42,551 nt of DNA from a virus: IMG/VR virus record IMGVR_UViG_3300030329_003374, positions 1 to 42,551 of that record. One strand, 5' to 3'. The translations under genes and the position numbers were made by a program. Positions 1 through 9,059 of the stretch are shown piece by piece; position 1 is the first letter of the stretch; each line of letters begins with the position of its first letter. A model generated the notes under the pieces. It worked only from the letters and a program-made list of their open reading frames with translations, was not told the origin of the DNA and made no database searches.

Positions 1-98
1 CTGGATGTAGGAGGGGTAATTCTTTGCAACTCTGATGAACAGCTCATCATCAGGTACATCCTTGTAGTCAGGATACTTCGCCCTGACCTTGCCAACGA
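1..98. repeat. Terminal overlap, left copy (circular assembly)
   Basis: Bases 1-98 are identical to the last 98 bases of the window. An exact overlap of this size is what a de Bruijn assembler leaves on a circular or circularly permuted molecule. The reading frame of the 2153-residue gene continues without interruption across the join, which supports true circularity. The unique genome length is 42453 bp. It is less likely to be a physical direct terminal repeat, because it lies inside a coding region. Confidence 0.93.
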
Positions 99-114
99 AA
101 TCCCCCCTCTTCAT
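1..114 (-). CDS. N-terminus of the 2153-aa giant protein (continues at 42551)
   Basis: On the minus strand an ATG at 114-112 opens a frame reading MKRGDFVGKVRAKYPDYKDV. Across the circular join this continues into the long reading frame that ends at 36106. The start lies one base after the stop codon of the 632-residue protein gene (116-118), which is typical translational coupling; no strong Shine-Dalgarno is visible. The first about 35 residues contain the pattern K-Y-P-x-Y-x-D-v-x-D-x-E-L, which I associate with the N-termini of large phage virion proteins. The ATG at 42273 would lose 98 residues and is not the real start. Confidence 0.85.
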   Translation of the reverse strand, partial: MKRGDFVGKVRAKYPDYKDVPDDELFIRVAKNYPSYIQ

Positions 115-115
115 T

Positions 116-2014
116 TTACAGAATGCCTAATTCATCTTCGGCGGAGCCAGTGGCACCAGCCGCGCCCCCAGCGTCAGCCTTCTTGTAGTCCCAAAGCCCT
201 ATGGCCTCGCCTTGGAGCTTCAGCTTTCTGTTTGATAAATACTCAAGCCCCTCAAGCCTCGCAATCGTCGCAGAGTCCAGCCTGAAGAAGTCGCTCGGGT
301 CGGGAAGTGCATCAGCCAACATCTTCTGCTCCATCTCACTCATCGCACCCGGGCCAACAATCAGTAACCTCATCTGCCCCTTCATCATCGCGATTCGCTC
401 GTTGACCTTCGCCTTGAACTCCCTATCCAAAAGCCTCTGCTTAAAGAATGAGGCATCCTTTGTCATGTCGATCAGGTACCTAGCATCCTCAACGATCCCC
501 TTGGCGCTAACAAACGCAGTGTTAAACTCCTTTGCCTGCCCCTCGCTTGGTGCATTCTCGTTTTTGAGAGTCAACTCTGGGTCAGCCTCTGCGTACTTGG
601 ATGCGGTCGGAACATAGGTTGGGAGGTCTCTGGGGTTCTCGAAGGTCACCGTCTCCTCACCCGTCTTTTGGTTCACTGACCTTGACTTGACCCTCCAGCC
701 TTGAGGTGTTGAAACCCTGCCTTTCGCTTTCTTCACAAAGGTGCCGTCAATGTTGTAGCCCAGCTCCTCACCGTCTGCTGTGATTACCTCTGTCGCAAAC
801 TCCTTCAGCTTCGGATACTTCTCGCTGATCATGTTGATTGCCTGCCTCCTGTCCTCTGGGGTGAGGTCGTACTGGGCGAGGGCATCAATCAGCGTGGCCC
901 TGCGCTCATCCATTGAGGCGGCTGGTGTGCCTCCAGTTACTAAAGACCTGTCAAGGGGCTGATCTTGAGGTGCGATGTCATCGTCCCCGTAGGTTTCGTA
1001 CCCAACCAGCCTCTTCTCAACCCCCTGCGGAGCTGGCGGGGCCGTGACATAATCTCGGACGGCTTCTGGTGATATGGCCGGGGCGGGAACATCGTAAGGC
1101 TCAAGCATCTCCTCTTTGGGCGGAACCAGCCAAGGGTGATCAGATATAAGAGACGCTTTTTCGCCCCGTTTTTTGGCGAGGTCTCTCTTGATCTCGGAAG
1201 CGGACGGCTGTGCCGTGCCAAACCTTTTGTCTCGATTTTCCTCGTATGACTCAAGGTCTGGGTCTCCATCAAAATATCTTTCCAAACCTCTTATACTTCT
1301 GTTAATGGAATTGTATTCCCTGAAGGCTTCTTGATCCTTGGGAGACCCCCCCATTCCCCTCAAGGCGCTCTCGCTCAATAGCCCAATGCTTCTCGGCCTT
1401 CTTGGCCTTGGAGCTGGGGGCTCCGCTTGCCCTGCTTTGAGCCACTCAGCGTCATCGACTCGCTGCCTCTCTACTTCCTCAAGGTAAGGGTTCCTTGAGC
1501 TAACCTCCTCGTAGATAGCCCTGCTCTCATCACCGTAATGCTCACCGGGGAATGCTCCAGCCGCTATGTCCCTCTGGCCCCTGTCGCCTTCAAGGTAATC
1601 TCTGGAAAGATAGGCGGGGAAAGAATAAGCGTCCCCCTCGAAACCCTCCTCCATGCCAGCCATGTCCTTTGTGAATCGACCAAGCCCCTCCATGCTTTTG
1701 AGCTTGGCCTCTGCCGCCCTTGTTTGTGCGGCCTTCAACCGGCGGTTCAGGTCGATCATCTGCAACTCCTCGCCTGTCTCGAACTCGCTGATGAGGCTTT
1801 GCAGTTGTCGAGTGCCCAGCTCGTTTATATCCTCAAACTTTTTTAGGTACTTGTTATCCTCGTCAGTCCTCTTCGGGTCTTGCAGTAGCTGCTTCTGAAT
1901 CCCAAGCGCCTTGCCTACAAGCAGCTCTCGACGCTCCCTTCCCTTGGCGTAGTTCTCTATGCCTCCACCTATCGACTGACCAAAGGCGATTCCGCCCTGT
2001 GTGAATGATCCCAT
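116..2014 (-). CDS. Putative internal virion / DNA-ejection protein (632 aa)
   Basis: The protein begins with a Gly-rich segment (GGIAFGQSIGGGIENYAKGR), followed by a long charged helical region at about residues 35-120. A proline-rich acidic middle leads to a C-terminal helical part ending in a small Gly/Ala stretch. There is no enzymatic motif. It lies between the 283-aa protein, whose C-terminus is glycine-rich, and the giant protein, with 1-14 bp spacing. That matches the usual trio of internal or ejection proteins at the end of podovirus structural operons. The function is inferred from context only. Confidence 0.7.
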   Translation of the reverse strand: MGSFTQGGIAFGQSIGGGIENYAKGRERRELLVGKALGIQKQLLQDPKRTDEDNKYLKKFEDINELGTRQLQSLISEFETGEELQMIDLNRRLKAAQTRAAEAKLKSMEGLGRFTKDMAGMEEGFEGDAYSFPAYLSRDYLEGDRGQRDIAAGAFPGEHYGDESRAIYEEVSSRNPYLEEVERQRVDDAEWLKAGQAEPPAPRPRRPRSIGLLSESALRGMGGSPKDQEAFREYNSINRSIRGLERYFDGDPDLESYEENRDKRFGTAQPSASEIKRDLAKKRGEKASLISDHPWLVPPKEEMLEPYDVPAPAISPEAVRDYVTAPPAPQGVEKRLVGYETYGDDDIAPQDQPLDRSLVTGGTPAASMDERRATLIDALAQYDLTPEDRRQAINMISEKYPKLKEFATEVITADGEELGYNIDGTFVKKAKGRVSTPQGWRVKSRSVNQKTGEETVTFENPRDLPTYVPTASKYAEADPELTLKNENAPSEGQAKEFNTAFVSAKGIVEDARYLIDMTKDASFFKQRLLDREFKAKVNERIAMMKGQMRLLIVGPGAMSEMEQKMLADALPDPSDFFRLDSATIARLEGLEYLSNRKLKLQGEAIGLWDYKKADAGGAAGATGSAEDELGIL

Positions 2015-2028
2015 TGTTCTCCCTTAAT

Positions 2029-2880
2029 TTATCCGCCAAACAAGCTCCTGAAGCCCCCGGTCTGCCCAGCGGCTCCAAACAATCCTCCCCCAATTCCACC
2101 AAGCGCACCCATCGCTCCACCCCACTTATCCGCAGCCATCTGCGCGTTGTGCTGACGAGCCCCGAATAGCATATTGGCATTCTGGCCATGCAGCCCCCCG
2201 GCGTAACCGCTCTCGGGGTTGAACACCTGACCGGGGCTGTAGCCTCCAGCCTGCCCAAGCACGGCGGCGGGGTTGAATGATTTCCCCGGCCTGCCTAACA
2301 CGCTCATAAACGGGTCGCTGCCAAGTGATGCACTGAGCCCTAGCTGCCCCTGAGCGAATGCCTGACGGCCCCTGCGCCTGTCCTCCATGGCATTCATCTC
2401 TGCAAGCGTCTCCATGGCTTGGTCGTTAATCCCGAAACCAAAACCTCGGCTGCTCTGTCCGCCCCTGACCGACTCGCGGAGCTGCCTCTGCTGTGATCCA
2501 GTGAGCTTGCCTCCGAGCCGCAGCTCCTCCATCGCCTGACGGTTCAGCTCCTGCTTCAGTGCCGTTGACTCAGGGTCGGCTGCCTCCATGGCTGCTCGAG
2601 CCCTGCCCCCGTACTGCTCGATGGCCTCGATGTCCCCTCTTCTCTGGTCATCAAGCGCCTGACGATCCATGGCTGACAACTGAGGCGCTATCGACTTGTA
2701 CAACGAAAGCATCCGAGGGGTCAGCCTCTCTGCCGTCTCGAAATCCAGCTCGGCATACTTCGGCCTGTACTTTGCCTCGGAGGCAAACAGCTTGTCAGCG
2801 TGTTTCAGTTGGGTGAGGAGGTTCGTTTCGTACTCCTTGCCGTAATTCCTCTCTGGTGCTGTAATTTTAGTTGAGCCCAT
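2029..2880 (-). CDS. Putative virion / DNA-injection protein (283 aa)
   Basis: The N-terminal 170 residues are helical and rich in Q, R and E. The C-terminal third is Gly/Ala/Phe-rich and ends in a glycine-zipper-like tail (GGAMGALGGIGGGLFGAAG). This composition resembles small podovirus ejection proteins that insert in the envelope. The start overlaps the end of the upstream 121-aa gene by 14 bp and the next gene follows after 14 bp, so the block is one operon. No specific family is recognised. Confidence 0.68.
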   Translation of the reverse strand: MGSTKITAPERNYGKEYETNLLTQLKHADKLFASEAKYRPKYAELDFETAERLTPRMLSLYKSIAPQLSAMDRQALDDQRRGDIEAIEQYGGRARAAMEAADPESTALKQELNRQAMEELRLGGKLTGSQQRQLRESVRGGQSSRGFGFGINDQAMETLAEMNAMEDRRRGRQAFAQGQLGLSASLGSDPFMSVLGRPGKSFNPAAVLGQAGGYSPGQVFNPESGYAGGLHGQNANMLFGARQHNAQMAADKWGGAMGALGGIGGGLFGAAGQTGGFRSLFGG

Positions 2881-3232
2881 ATTTGTTTACCTTTTTTTCG
2901 TAATCAACCCACTTGTGATACTTTAACTTAAAATTCTTGGTCTTGTCCTTGTGCCAGCAAACCCACTCGGTCTTGAACGGGGCAATGTCAATGAACCTCT
3001 TCAGGCAATCCTTCCCGGCGGCTAGGTAGACGAACCAAGCGTTGGGGTTTCGGAAGTTAAACCCGTAATCCAACGCAAACCCATCATCCCTCCTTGTGAT
3101 GGGCCTCGCCATTATAAAGAAATCCTGACCACTATAAACATAGCCATTCTCCATGTAGAAGGCCAAGTCCTCGAGGAAGGTTCGCGGGGAATCCTCGTCG
3201 TAGGTCGCCTGTGCTTGTTGAAGTGGGTTCAT
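2867..3232 (-). CDS. Conserved podovirus-type protein of unknown function (121 aa)
   Basis: The sequence is aromatic-rich, with the segments DYGFNFRNPNAWFVYLAAG and FKTEWVCWHKDKTK. It resembles a widespread unnamed phage protein commonly found beside tail and ejection genes. There is no signal peptide or membrane segment. The ATG overlaps the TGA of the small upstream gene (ATGA), so translation is coupled. A virion-assembly role is plausible from position but unproven. Confidence 0.7.
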   Translation of the reverse strand: MNPLQQAQATYDEDSPRTFLEDLAFYMENGYVYSGQDFFIMARPITRRDDGFALDYGFNFRNPNAWFVYLAAGKDCLKRFIDIAPFKTEWVCWHKDKTKNFKLKYHKWVDYEKKVNKYGLN

Positions 3233-3384
3233 GGCGCATCCATCGGGGTTGTCTCGATTTTCTTGTTCAATCGTTTTGCGCTTGGCGACTTCTCATACTC
3301 CTTCAATTCCCGGTTAACCACATCGCCAACCTCTTTCCCCTCTGGAAGATCATCGCCCTCTTTGTATATGCCATCCGCACTCAT
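3229..3384 (-). CDS. Small hydrophilic protein between fibre and ejection genes (51 aa)
   Basis: This is a short reading frame that fills the otherwise empty gap between the tail-fibre gene and the 121-aa gene. It starts with MSADGIYKEGDDLPEGKEVG and ends with TTPMDAP. Its ATG overlaps the fibre gene stop (ATGA) and its TGA overlaps the next ATG (ATGA), so both ends are perfectly coupled. This is strong evidence that it is translated. It is acidic to basic along its length, has no membrane segment, and I do not recognise it. Confidence 0.72.
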   Translation of the reverse strand: MSADGIYKEGDDLPEGKEVGDVVNRELKEYEKSPSAKRLNKKIETTPMDAP

Positions 3385-4988
3385 CCCATTACCGTCACCT
3401 GAAATTCATTTTGATTGGTAATTATGTTGCTCATCGTTGTCGTGTCTACATCGAACTCGATTGAAATGTTGTTTGAATCCACGACCCTAATTAAAACATC
3501 ATAATCCAAATCCAATAAATACCCTCCAGTGCTGGAGGCAGCAGTATTATGCAACACCCCATCCACATCCTTTACCGATACCGTCACATACAATGATCCT
3601 AAATTGTGGGTTAGCGTTGCGATGGTATCGCCCGTGTTGTACGAAATATTGGATTGGGTGGTAGACCAGAGAATTGATCGTGCGTATTTGATGTTTATCG
3701 CGAGTTCTCCAGAGGTGGCGGTTAATCCCTCCCCTGCCATTGCGGTTGCCAAATCCTCAATGCTTTCTTTTTTTGCCGCACCCGTTGATCCGCCATCCAG
3801 AAAAACAATATAGTCCTCATCGGCTCGCACCGCCGCTTCTGCCACTCCCTGAAGATTCAAGGACAACCCGGTTGCATCTTGGGTTAGCCCGGTTCCAGCC
3901 GCTACGCTGAATGTGGTTCCCGTTAAGCCAATGCCGTCATCTGCGGTGTAGGTTGTGTTGGTGTAGTTCCCAGCGTGAATGTTTGTCGATCCTTGATCTG
4001 TTGTCCAGTCGAGGTTCCCTGCGGGAGTTTGGAATGTGCCATCGTGTGCCAAGAATTGGCCCGAACTTCCAGCGGCGGGAACAAAACCATTGTTGCCGGT
4101 ACTGTGAGTGTGATCCCCTGCGGCAACCGTGCTGCTAGTGGTTCCAACATCCTTCTCTGCCGCACCGCCCAGACCTGTCAGCGTGGCAGTAGAGTGAGAG
4201 TGTGAATCGTCTCCGACTGCACAAGTAATTGCCGTTGTCCCAGACCCCGTAACATCCCCGCTCAAGGTAATGGTTTCATTGCCCGTGATGTAGGAGGAAT
4301 GCGTGTGATCCCCGGCAGCAACCTTCCCACTCGATGCGCCAACATCAAGACGGGCAGTGGCAACCGTGCCGCTGGTTATGTCAGACCCGCTATGGTTGTG
4401 GGATGTTGGGGTTCGCGCATCGCTCAATCTTGAATCGCTCCCCTTAACCACCTCGCCACTTGCAGCATCTCCAGCCGCAGGAACATCGAGTGCCGCCGCC
4501 GTTCCAGAGTCAGATATGTCGGATAGCGTGTGGCCGTGGCCGGTTGTGGAGTAGGTGCTTGTATCCACATCGTAAGTCTCCGCACCTGTCCGCTTAACAA
4601 AGCCGGTGTCGCTGTCGGGAATGTCGGTGTGCATCACCGCACCCGCAGCGTTTACGGTTGCCTCAGTGACGGTAGCATCGCTCCCTGCTGGGCCGGTTGC
4701 CCCGGTAGCTCCTTGGTTGCCCGTGTCACCCTTATCCCCCTTGGCTCCTGCTGGGCCTGCGACAACCGTTGTGCCGTCACTTGCAACGGCGACATTGCTG
4801 GTTGTGCTCCCGTCTGCTGCAAGAGTCACATCCCCGGCTAGGGTCTTCGCGGCAAACTTGCCGTCACTCTGGGCAACCAACACCTGCCCCTCCACTGCCT
4901 TCGCCAACTTGGCGTGGGCAATCTTCGCCTCGTTACTGATCTTGCCGTCAGTAATCGAGAGGGGAGAGATGTCAGTGGTGGATGGCAT
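3381..4988 (-). CDS. Tail fibre-like protein with collagen-like Gly-X-Y stretch (535 aa)
   Basis: Residues about 77-103 are a collagen-like run (GPAGAKGDKGDTGNQGATG), typical of phage fibre shafts. It is followed by repeated short segments of the type GHTHS and SGTVATARLDV, the His/Ser/Gly repeats common in fibre stalks. The C-terminal about 110 residues are beta-rich and may be the tip. The N-terminus (ISPLSITDGKISNEAKIAHAK) resembles the repeats of the neighbouring 275-aa protein. It is probably a trimeric host-recognition or side fibre. It overlaps the upstream gene by one base (TAATG). Confidence 0.75.
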   Translation of the reverse strand: MPSTTDISPLSITDGKISNEAKIAHAKLAKAVEGQVLVAQSDGKFAAKTLAGDVTLAADGSTTSNVAVASDGTTVVAGPAGAKGDKGDTGNQGATGATGPAGSDATVTEATVNAAGAVMHTDIPDSDTGFVKRTGAETYDVDTSTYSTTGHGHTLSDISDSGTAAALDVPAAGDAASGEVVKGSDSRLSDARTPTSHNHSGSDITSGTVATARLDVGASSGKVAAGDHTHSSYITGNETITLSGDVTGSGTTAITCAVGDDSHSHSTATLTGLGGAAEKDVGTTSSTVAAGDHTHSTGNNGFVPAAGSSGQFLAHDGTFQTPAGNLDWTTDQGSTNIHAGNYTNTTYTADDGIGLTGTTFSVAAGTGLTQDATGLSLNLQGVAEAAVRADEDYIVFLDGGSTGAAKKESIEDLATAMAGEGLTATSGELAINIKYARSILWSTTQSNISYNTGDTIATLTHNLGSLYVTVSVKDVDGVLHNTAASSTGGYLLDLDYDVLIRVVDSNNISIEFDVDTTTMSNIITNQNEFQVTVMG

Positions 4989-5380
4989 TATGTCCCTAAA
5001 TCAAGAACCATCAAAGAGCTGTACTTAGGTGTGGTTATCCCCCCGGTCACCTTTATTTGGTATTCGCTAGATATGTCCGCACTATCCAAGTTCGTTATCC
5101 TGAATGTTGTCCTTCCTGTCGCTGTATCAAAGGTGCTAACAACATGATCTGAATCCTCTGTGACTGTTGCCCAGCTTCCACCCGATGGCTTAATTTCCCA
5201 GACAACATCAGAATCCTCTATTCCCCCAGACCCCAACCCAACAACAGGGGCTGTGATTGAAGCCCCAAGCGTTACGCTCCCGTTAATAGCAACGGTGTAA
5301 AGAGTTTTATCAACAGCAATAGTCGGATCGTCATCATCGACATACAACCTCGCAATAAAAGCTGTTCTTCTCACCAGCAT
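4988..5380 (-). CDS. Putative Ig-like virion protein (130 aa)
   Basis: The protein is short and beta-rich. Its pattern (NGSVTLGASITAP, then VVWEIKPSGGSWATV, then RTTFRITNLDSADISSEYQIKVTG) looks like an immunoglobulin-like fold with the usual W core and the D-x-A/G-x-Y-x-hydrophobic motif near the end. Such domains often decorate phage fibres and bind polysaccharides. It sits between two tail proteins with one-base overlaps. The fold assignment is by pattern only. Confidence 0.62.
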   Translation of the reverse strand: MLVRRTAFIARLYVDDDDPTIAVDKTLYTVAINGSVTLGASITAPVVGLGSGGIEDSDVVWEIKPSGGSWATVTEDSDHVVSTFDTATGRTTFRITNLDSADISSEYQIKVTGGITTPKYSSLMVLDLGT

Positions 5381-6207
5381 TATACCGTAACAGCGTATGC
5401 GGCAACCACATCAGCATCTGTCTCCCCGTAGGATGTTATTGACAGTAAAGCAACCTTTCCCGAAGCTATATTTGGAGGCCCAATGTTTCCCGTTCTCTCA
5501 GGCCAACTCCAGTTTGTTGGCCAATTATCAGAACTTGCGCTATCACCAAATCTGGGCGCTGTTCCTGTTGCTGGGGCTTTAATTCTAACAGTCACTGTTT
5601 TAACTTTACTCGCAACAAGGTTTGTAACTGTTATGTTGTAATCCTTGTCAGCCTCCAGCGATACCGTCTGAAACGGTGATCCATCCATGTCAATTGATAG
5701 CGTGAAGTTTGTGCCAGAACCGGCGGTTAGGTCTCCAGTTATGTCTGACAGGGCATACTCTGTGGTGCCAACCTTTTGAACTTTGCTCACCTTTATTTTC
5801 TTTAGCTGAGCATTCCCATTGCCCGTCACGCTTTCGTCGTGAACCATCATCCAATCGTCCACTGCGACATCCTCGAGCTCTGTCAACCCCTCTATTACAT
5901 TGGTGTTTCCAGCACTGTTCACCTTCGTGATTAGGTTGTCTGACACAATCGACTCGTCATCAATCTTGGCAAGAGTCACGGCATCCGCACCCAGCTTGTC
6001 CTCTGTTACGGCTCCATCCTTTATCTTTGCCTCCTCCACCGCATCTGCTGCCAACTTGTCAGTGGTTACGGCTCCATCGATAATCTCTGTTGTCGATACA
6101 GAGCCGGTGACGGCTACCGTTGGAACGGCTCCAGCGTTTAGCGCAGCCCGTGTTATGTTGCCGCTTGAGAAATCATGCCCTTTCTGGACTGTTACAGTTA
6201 AACTCAT
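5380..6207 (-). CDS. Tail fibre/appendage protein with GAVTxDKL repeats (275 aa)
   Basis: Residues about 40-95 contain successive copies of a motif of the type IxDGAVTxDKLxADAV. This is a repeat common in the N-terminal parts of phage tail fibres and linked to trimeric beta structures. The C-terminal half is a beta-rich domain of unknown type. The start overlaps the 847-aa tail gene by 4 bp. It probably acts as a partner of the adjacent collagen-like fibre. Confidence 0.68.
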   Translation of the reverse strand: MSLTVTVQKGHDFSSGNITRAALNAGAVPTVAVTGSVSTTEIIDGAVTTDKLAADAVEEAKIKDGAVTEDKLGADAVTLAKIDDESIVSDNLITKVNSAGNTNVIEGLTELEDVAVDDWMMVHDESVTGNGNAQLKKIKVSKVQKVGTTEYALSDITGDLTAGSGTNFTLSIDMDGSPFQTVSLEADKDYNITVTNLVASKVKTVTVRIKAPATGTAPRFGDSASSDNWPTNWSWPERTGNIGPPNIASGKVALLSITSYGETDADVVAAYAVTV

Positions 6208-8747
6208 ATCATTTTAGTGGTTAAATTCTGACCGGGGACTGCCCCTACCTTGGCAGCGAATAGCTCAGCCCTGCCGTTTGTGTTTGCTACCTTCAGTTGT
6301 ACATACCTACCCTCGCCCCTGTACCTGTACCTGTTCTGGGATTGCTGGTGGAGGTCGGGGTCGAAGCCAATGTTGTCGCTCTCGCCAACCCCGTCTGGCA
6401 GATCAATTTCGGTGTCTGGATTCACCGAGTAGTCCTGCCGGTACTTCGTCATAAAATCATCGTTGACCATCGACTCGACATAGTCTGCCTTGTCGAATGG
6501 CCGGTCGTAGCTCGTCCTGCTGAAGGTCTGCCCCCCAGCCGGGGTCAGCTCGAGCCCGTCCTCTTCTGGGCCATCGAACAGGGCGTTGACAGTAAACTTC
6601 GGGTCGTTAGTGGCCAAGTGCACCTCTGCGCTTTTCCACCGCTTCGAGCTTATGTCGCCAGCGGTGTAGCCTCTGGTCACTACCTCGTCGCTGATCTGCA
6701 CGGGCTCGAGGAGGCCGAAATCATCGTGAGAGGTGACGGTTGATTTCGGTTTCTCATCCACAAACCCACACTCGGTCAGGTCATCGTCATACAGGTTTAT
6801 GAAGCCGTCAGTGTCGAGGAAGAAGAGCCTGCGCTTTCCTTGGTGCAGGGTCTCGATGAACTCCTTGACCTTCACGGCCTCTCCCGTGTCGTACCCAGCC
6901 CAGCCGCCAGCAAGGTAGTCAAAAACCAATATGGCATTGTTGTAGGTTGACTTATCAAGCGGCACGGCCATGTACAGCCGGTTGTTGTGGTATGCGGCCA
7001 CGGCTTCACCGGCATAGTTCCAGTTGATCCGCTCGATGAGGGGCTGTATCGGTTCCGACAGGGGGACATCAACGGCGCTCACCTTGCCGTTGGCTGCTAC
7101 ACCCAGTGAGGTGACCCCCTTCTTGCTCGAGAGGAAAACAACATCGTTGCCAACTTGTACAATTGACCTCCTGCCAACCGCACCGTACTCCCGGGTCACC
7201 TCGTCCAGAGTGATGTCGGCCAAGTTGCCGTAGATGTTGCTGACTATGTAAATCGAGTTTGTCTTGAAGCAGGCAATCGTTGAGTTGTTGATTCTCACCA
7301 ACGATACCAGCTCGTCCTCGCTCCCCTGATTGATCCTGAAGTTGGACATAATCGGAGCGTAGGAGGTGTAGTTAAGGAAGTCTGAGGCGGCTACCATGTC
7401 CTTGTTGTAGGGGATCAGGAGCCTGTTGCCGAAAAACAACCCAGTGGACGCATTCGGAATTGGCTCAGTGCCGTCTGAATCATTCTCGTCAATGTCAGTG
7501 TCGCTTACCTTCTTCGCGATGGACACAAAGCCCACATCGAGCCTCTCCATCACCAGCGGCTCGAGGTTTTCACCCCGAAACATCACGACCACATTGAAGC
7601 ACTGCACCAAGTCAACATCGGCACTAAAACTGGATTGCCCCAGCAGCTTGACCGAGGGGTTGCCCTCCTTCGTCGCATACACACCGTCAGAGGCCACTAC
7701 GAGAATGTGCTCGGTGCCAAGAGGGTCTCGGAAAATGCCAGAGCCATACACCGTGCCGTAACCGTATGTGCGGGAGCCCAAGTCGCTCCACCCAACGGTA
7801 GGGGTGGAAACATTTGAAGACGAATCATAATCCGAAATAGGGGGAGCTGTGCCGGGGTCGGTTGATTCATCTCGTTTGAAGAAAGGCCCAATCTGAGCTG
7901 GAGAAGACTCACCAAACGGTATGGAGTTGTTGCTCGCAGGCCCACCTGTGTTAAACAAGGTGCCGCCACCTCCGCTAATATCCCTAATGGGAGATAACAC
8001 TACTCGCTCAGGGGTTGCCCCTTCAGCTATGGAAATTGTATCAACCCTGCCATTGAAATCCTGTGTGGCTTGAATATATAGCCGCTCAGGCTTATCTCCG
8101 CCACTTGTTACAGTAACAGTGTGCGTAATGTTATCTTCCAGAGCCCCAGATGCCCCAGTGATGGAAGTGCCTAAAAACACTTTTACAGAACCAGCCGTTC
8201 GATTTGAGATTGTAAGTGTAATCGTATAATCGCAACCCAACACAGAATCAATATCTTGGTACAAATTGTCCCCGCCGTTTGAGTGAGCCGTATGCTCCGC
8301 ATAGTTGCTGTCGAGTTCATCCACAGCCCAGCCTGAGCTTCCCCCGATTCCCCCAATAGAAACGCCTGCGGAGTTTGTTTCTACCGCAGTTGACCAATTC
8401 GCGTTGCTTACAAAATTCGGATTTGCTATCGATGCATTTGTCCCAAAAAGAGAAACGGTGCCGGTGCCGCCTGTGATGACACTCGAGCTCGCCCCCTGTA
8501 TAATCGAAGCCCTCCCGCTATAGGTTACAATGTCGCCAGCAGAATAAGCCTTCTCCTCCCAAGCATCCGCAGCCTTGTTCGTCCACGGCATCTTCTTGAT
8601 GCCGGGGCGGGTGGAGGCCTTGCCATTGACAAACCGCTTGTTCTTCGCTGAAGCAACAAACCCCGGCTTCAGTTGGCCGGGATCAAGACGCATATTCACC
8701 CCCAGAAACTGGGTGTCACCGTCTATAACTGGATCGCTTGCTGGCAC
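6204..8747 (-). CDS. Tail tubular protein B-like / tail nozzle protein (847 aa)
   Basis: The length, the N-terminal FLGVNMRLDPGQLKPGFVAS segment and the repeated beta-propeller-like patterns (FFGNRLLIPYNKD, NNRLYMAVPLDKS, LVFDYLAGGWAGYDTG) match podovirus gp12-type tail tube/nozzle proteins. These form the lower tail through which DNA leaves. The start is a GTG that overlaps the TAG of the upstream lipoprotein gene (TAGTG). It is followed by two fibre-like genes. Confidence 0.72.
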   Translation of the reverse strand: MPASDPVIDGDTQFLGVNMRLDPGQLKPGFVASAKNKRFVNGKASTRPGIKKMPWTNKAADAWEEKAYSAGDIVTYSGRASIIQGASSSVITGGTGTVSLFGTNASIANPNFVSNANWSTAVETNSAGVSIGGIGGSSGWAVDELDSNYAEHTAHSNGGDNLYQDIDSVLGCDYTITLTISNRTAGSVKVFLGTSITGASGALEDNITHTVTVTSGGDKPERLYIQATQDFNGRVDTISIAEGATPERVVLSPIRDISGGGGTLFNTGGPASNNSIPFGESSPAQIGPFFKRDESTDPGTAPPISDYDSSSNVSTPTVGWSDLGSRTYGYGTVYGSGIFRDPLGTEHILVVASDGVYATKEGNPSVKLLGQSSFSADVDLVQCFNVVVMFRGENLEPLVMERLDVGFVSIAKKVSDTDIDENDSDGTEPIPNASTGLFFGNRLLIPYNKDMVAASDFLNYTSYAPIMSNFRINQGSEDELVSLVRINNSTIACFKTNSIYIVSNIYGNLADITLDEVTREYGAVGRRSIVQVGNDVVFLSSKKGVTSLGVAANGKVSAVDVPLSEPIQPLIERINWNYAGEAVAAYHNNRLYMAVPLDKSTYNNAILVFDYLAGGWAGYDTGEAVKVKEFIETLHQGKRRLFFLDTDGFINLYDDDLTECGFVDEKPKSTVTSHDDFGLLEPVQISDEVVTRGYTAGDISSKRWKSAEVHLATNDPKFTVNALFDGPEEDGLELTPAGGQTFSRTSYDRPFDKADYVESMVNDDFMTKYRQDYSVNPDTEIDLPDGVGESDNIGFDPDLHQQSQNRYRYRGEGRYVQLKVANTNGRAELFAAKVGAVPGQNLTTKMI

Positions 8748-8947
8748 TACTTCCTCTCTATCTCATACTCAAGTTCCGCTACTTTCTTTAAGGCCGATCT
8801 CGTCCACTGTGGCGCGTGTTGTGCTGCCTTCGGGAACTGCGGGTGTGCGGTCAGCTCCCTCACTCCATTGAGCTCCCTGACCGTCCCACACCCCACCGTT
8901 ATCGCGAGCAGCAGCAAGAGCGGCGTCAATGTGATCCAATTTCGCAT
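8747..8947 (-). CDS. Small lipoprotein nested with its neighbour, outer-spanin-like (66 aa)
   Basis: From the ATG at 8947 the sequence begins MRNWITLTPLLLLLAITVGC, a signal peptide with a lipobox-like end and Cys at residue 20. A short hydrophilic tail follows. Most of the gene lies in a different frame inside the 3' part of the 96-aa gene (8769-9059), the nested arrangement typical of Rz/Rz1 spanin pairs. The frame could be extended to 8989, but the added residues are charged and would spoil the signal peptide. The spanin role is inferred from topology and nesting. Confidence 0.62.
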   Translation of the reverse strand: MRNWITLTPLLLLLAITVGCGTVRELNGVRELTAHPQFPKAAQHAPQWTRSALKKVAELEYEIERK

Positions 8948-9059
8948 TGAACCTCTCCTTCGCTCTCGCTTCCTTAACTCCATCTGCAATTTTCAAAAAA
9001 AGCCGCTCCAGTGACGGGACGGCTTTTAGCAACGCTATAATTGCGCTGATAATTCCCAT
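8769..9059 (-). CDS. Membrane-proximal coiled-coil protein, inner-spanin-like candidate (96 aa)
   Basis: A short amphipathic to hydrophobic N-terminus (MGIISAIIALLKAVPSL) is followed by a charged helix at about residues 18-52, predicted to be a coiled coil. The tail is Gly/Ser-rich and low in structure, and it overlaps the nested lipoprotein gene. The unstructured tail may exist mainly because of that overlap. It could be an inner spanin partner or another envelope-associated lysis protein. Confidence 0.55.
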   Translation of the reverse strand: MGIISAIIALLKAVPSLERLFLKIADGVKEARAKERFNAKLDHIDAALAAARDNGGVWDGQGAQWSEGADRTPAVPEGSTTRATVDEIGLKESSGT

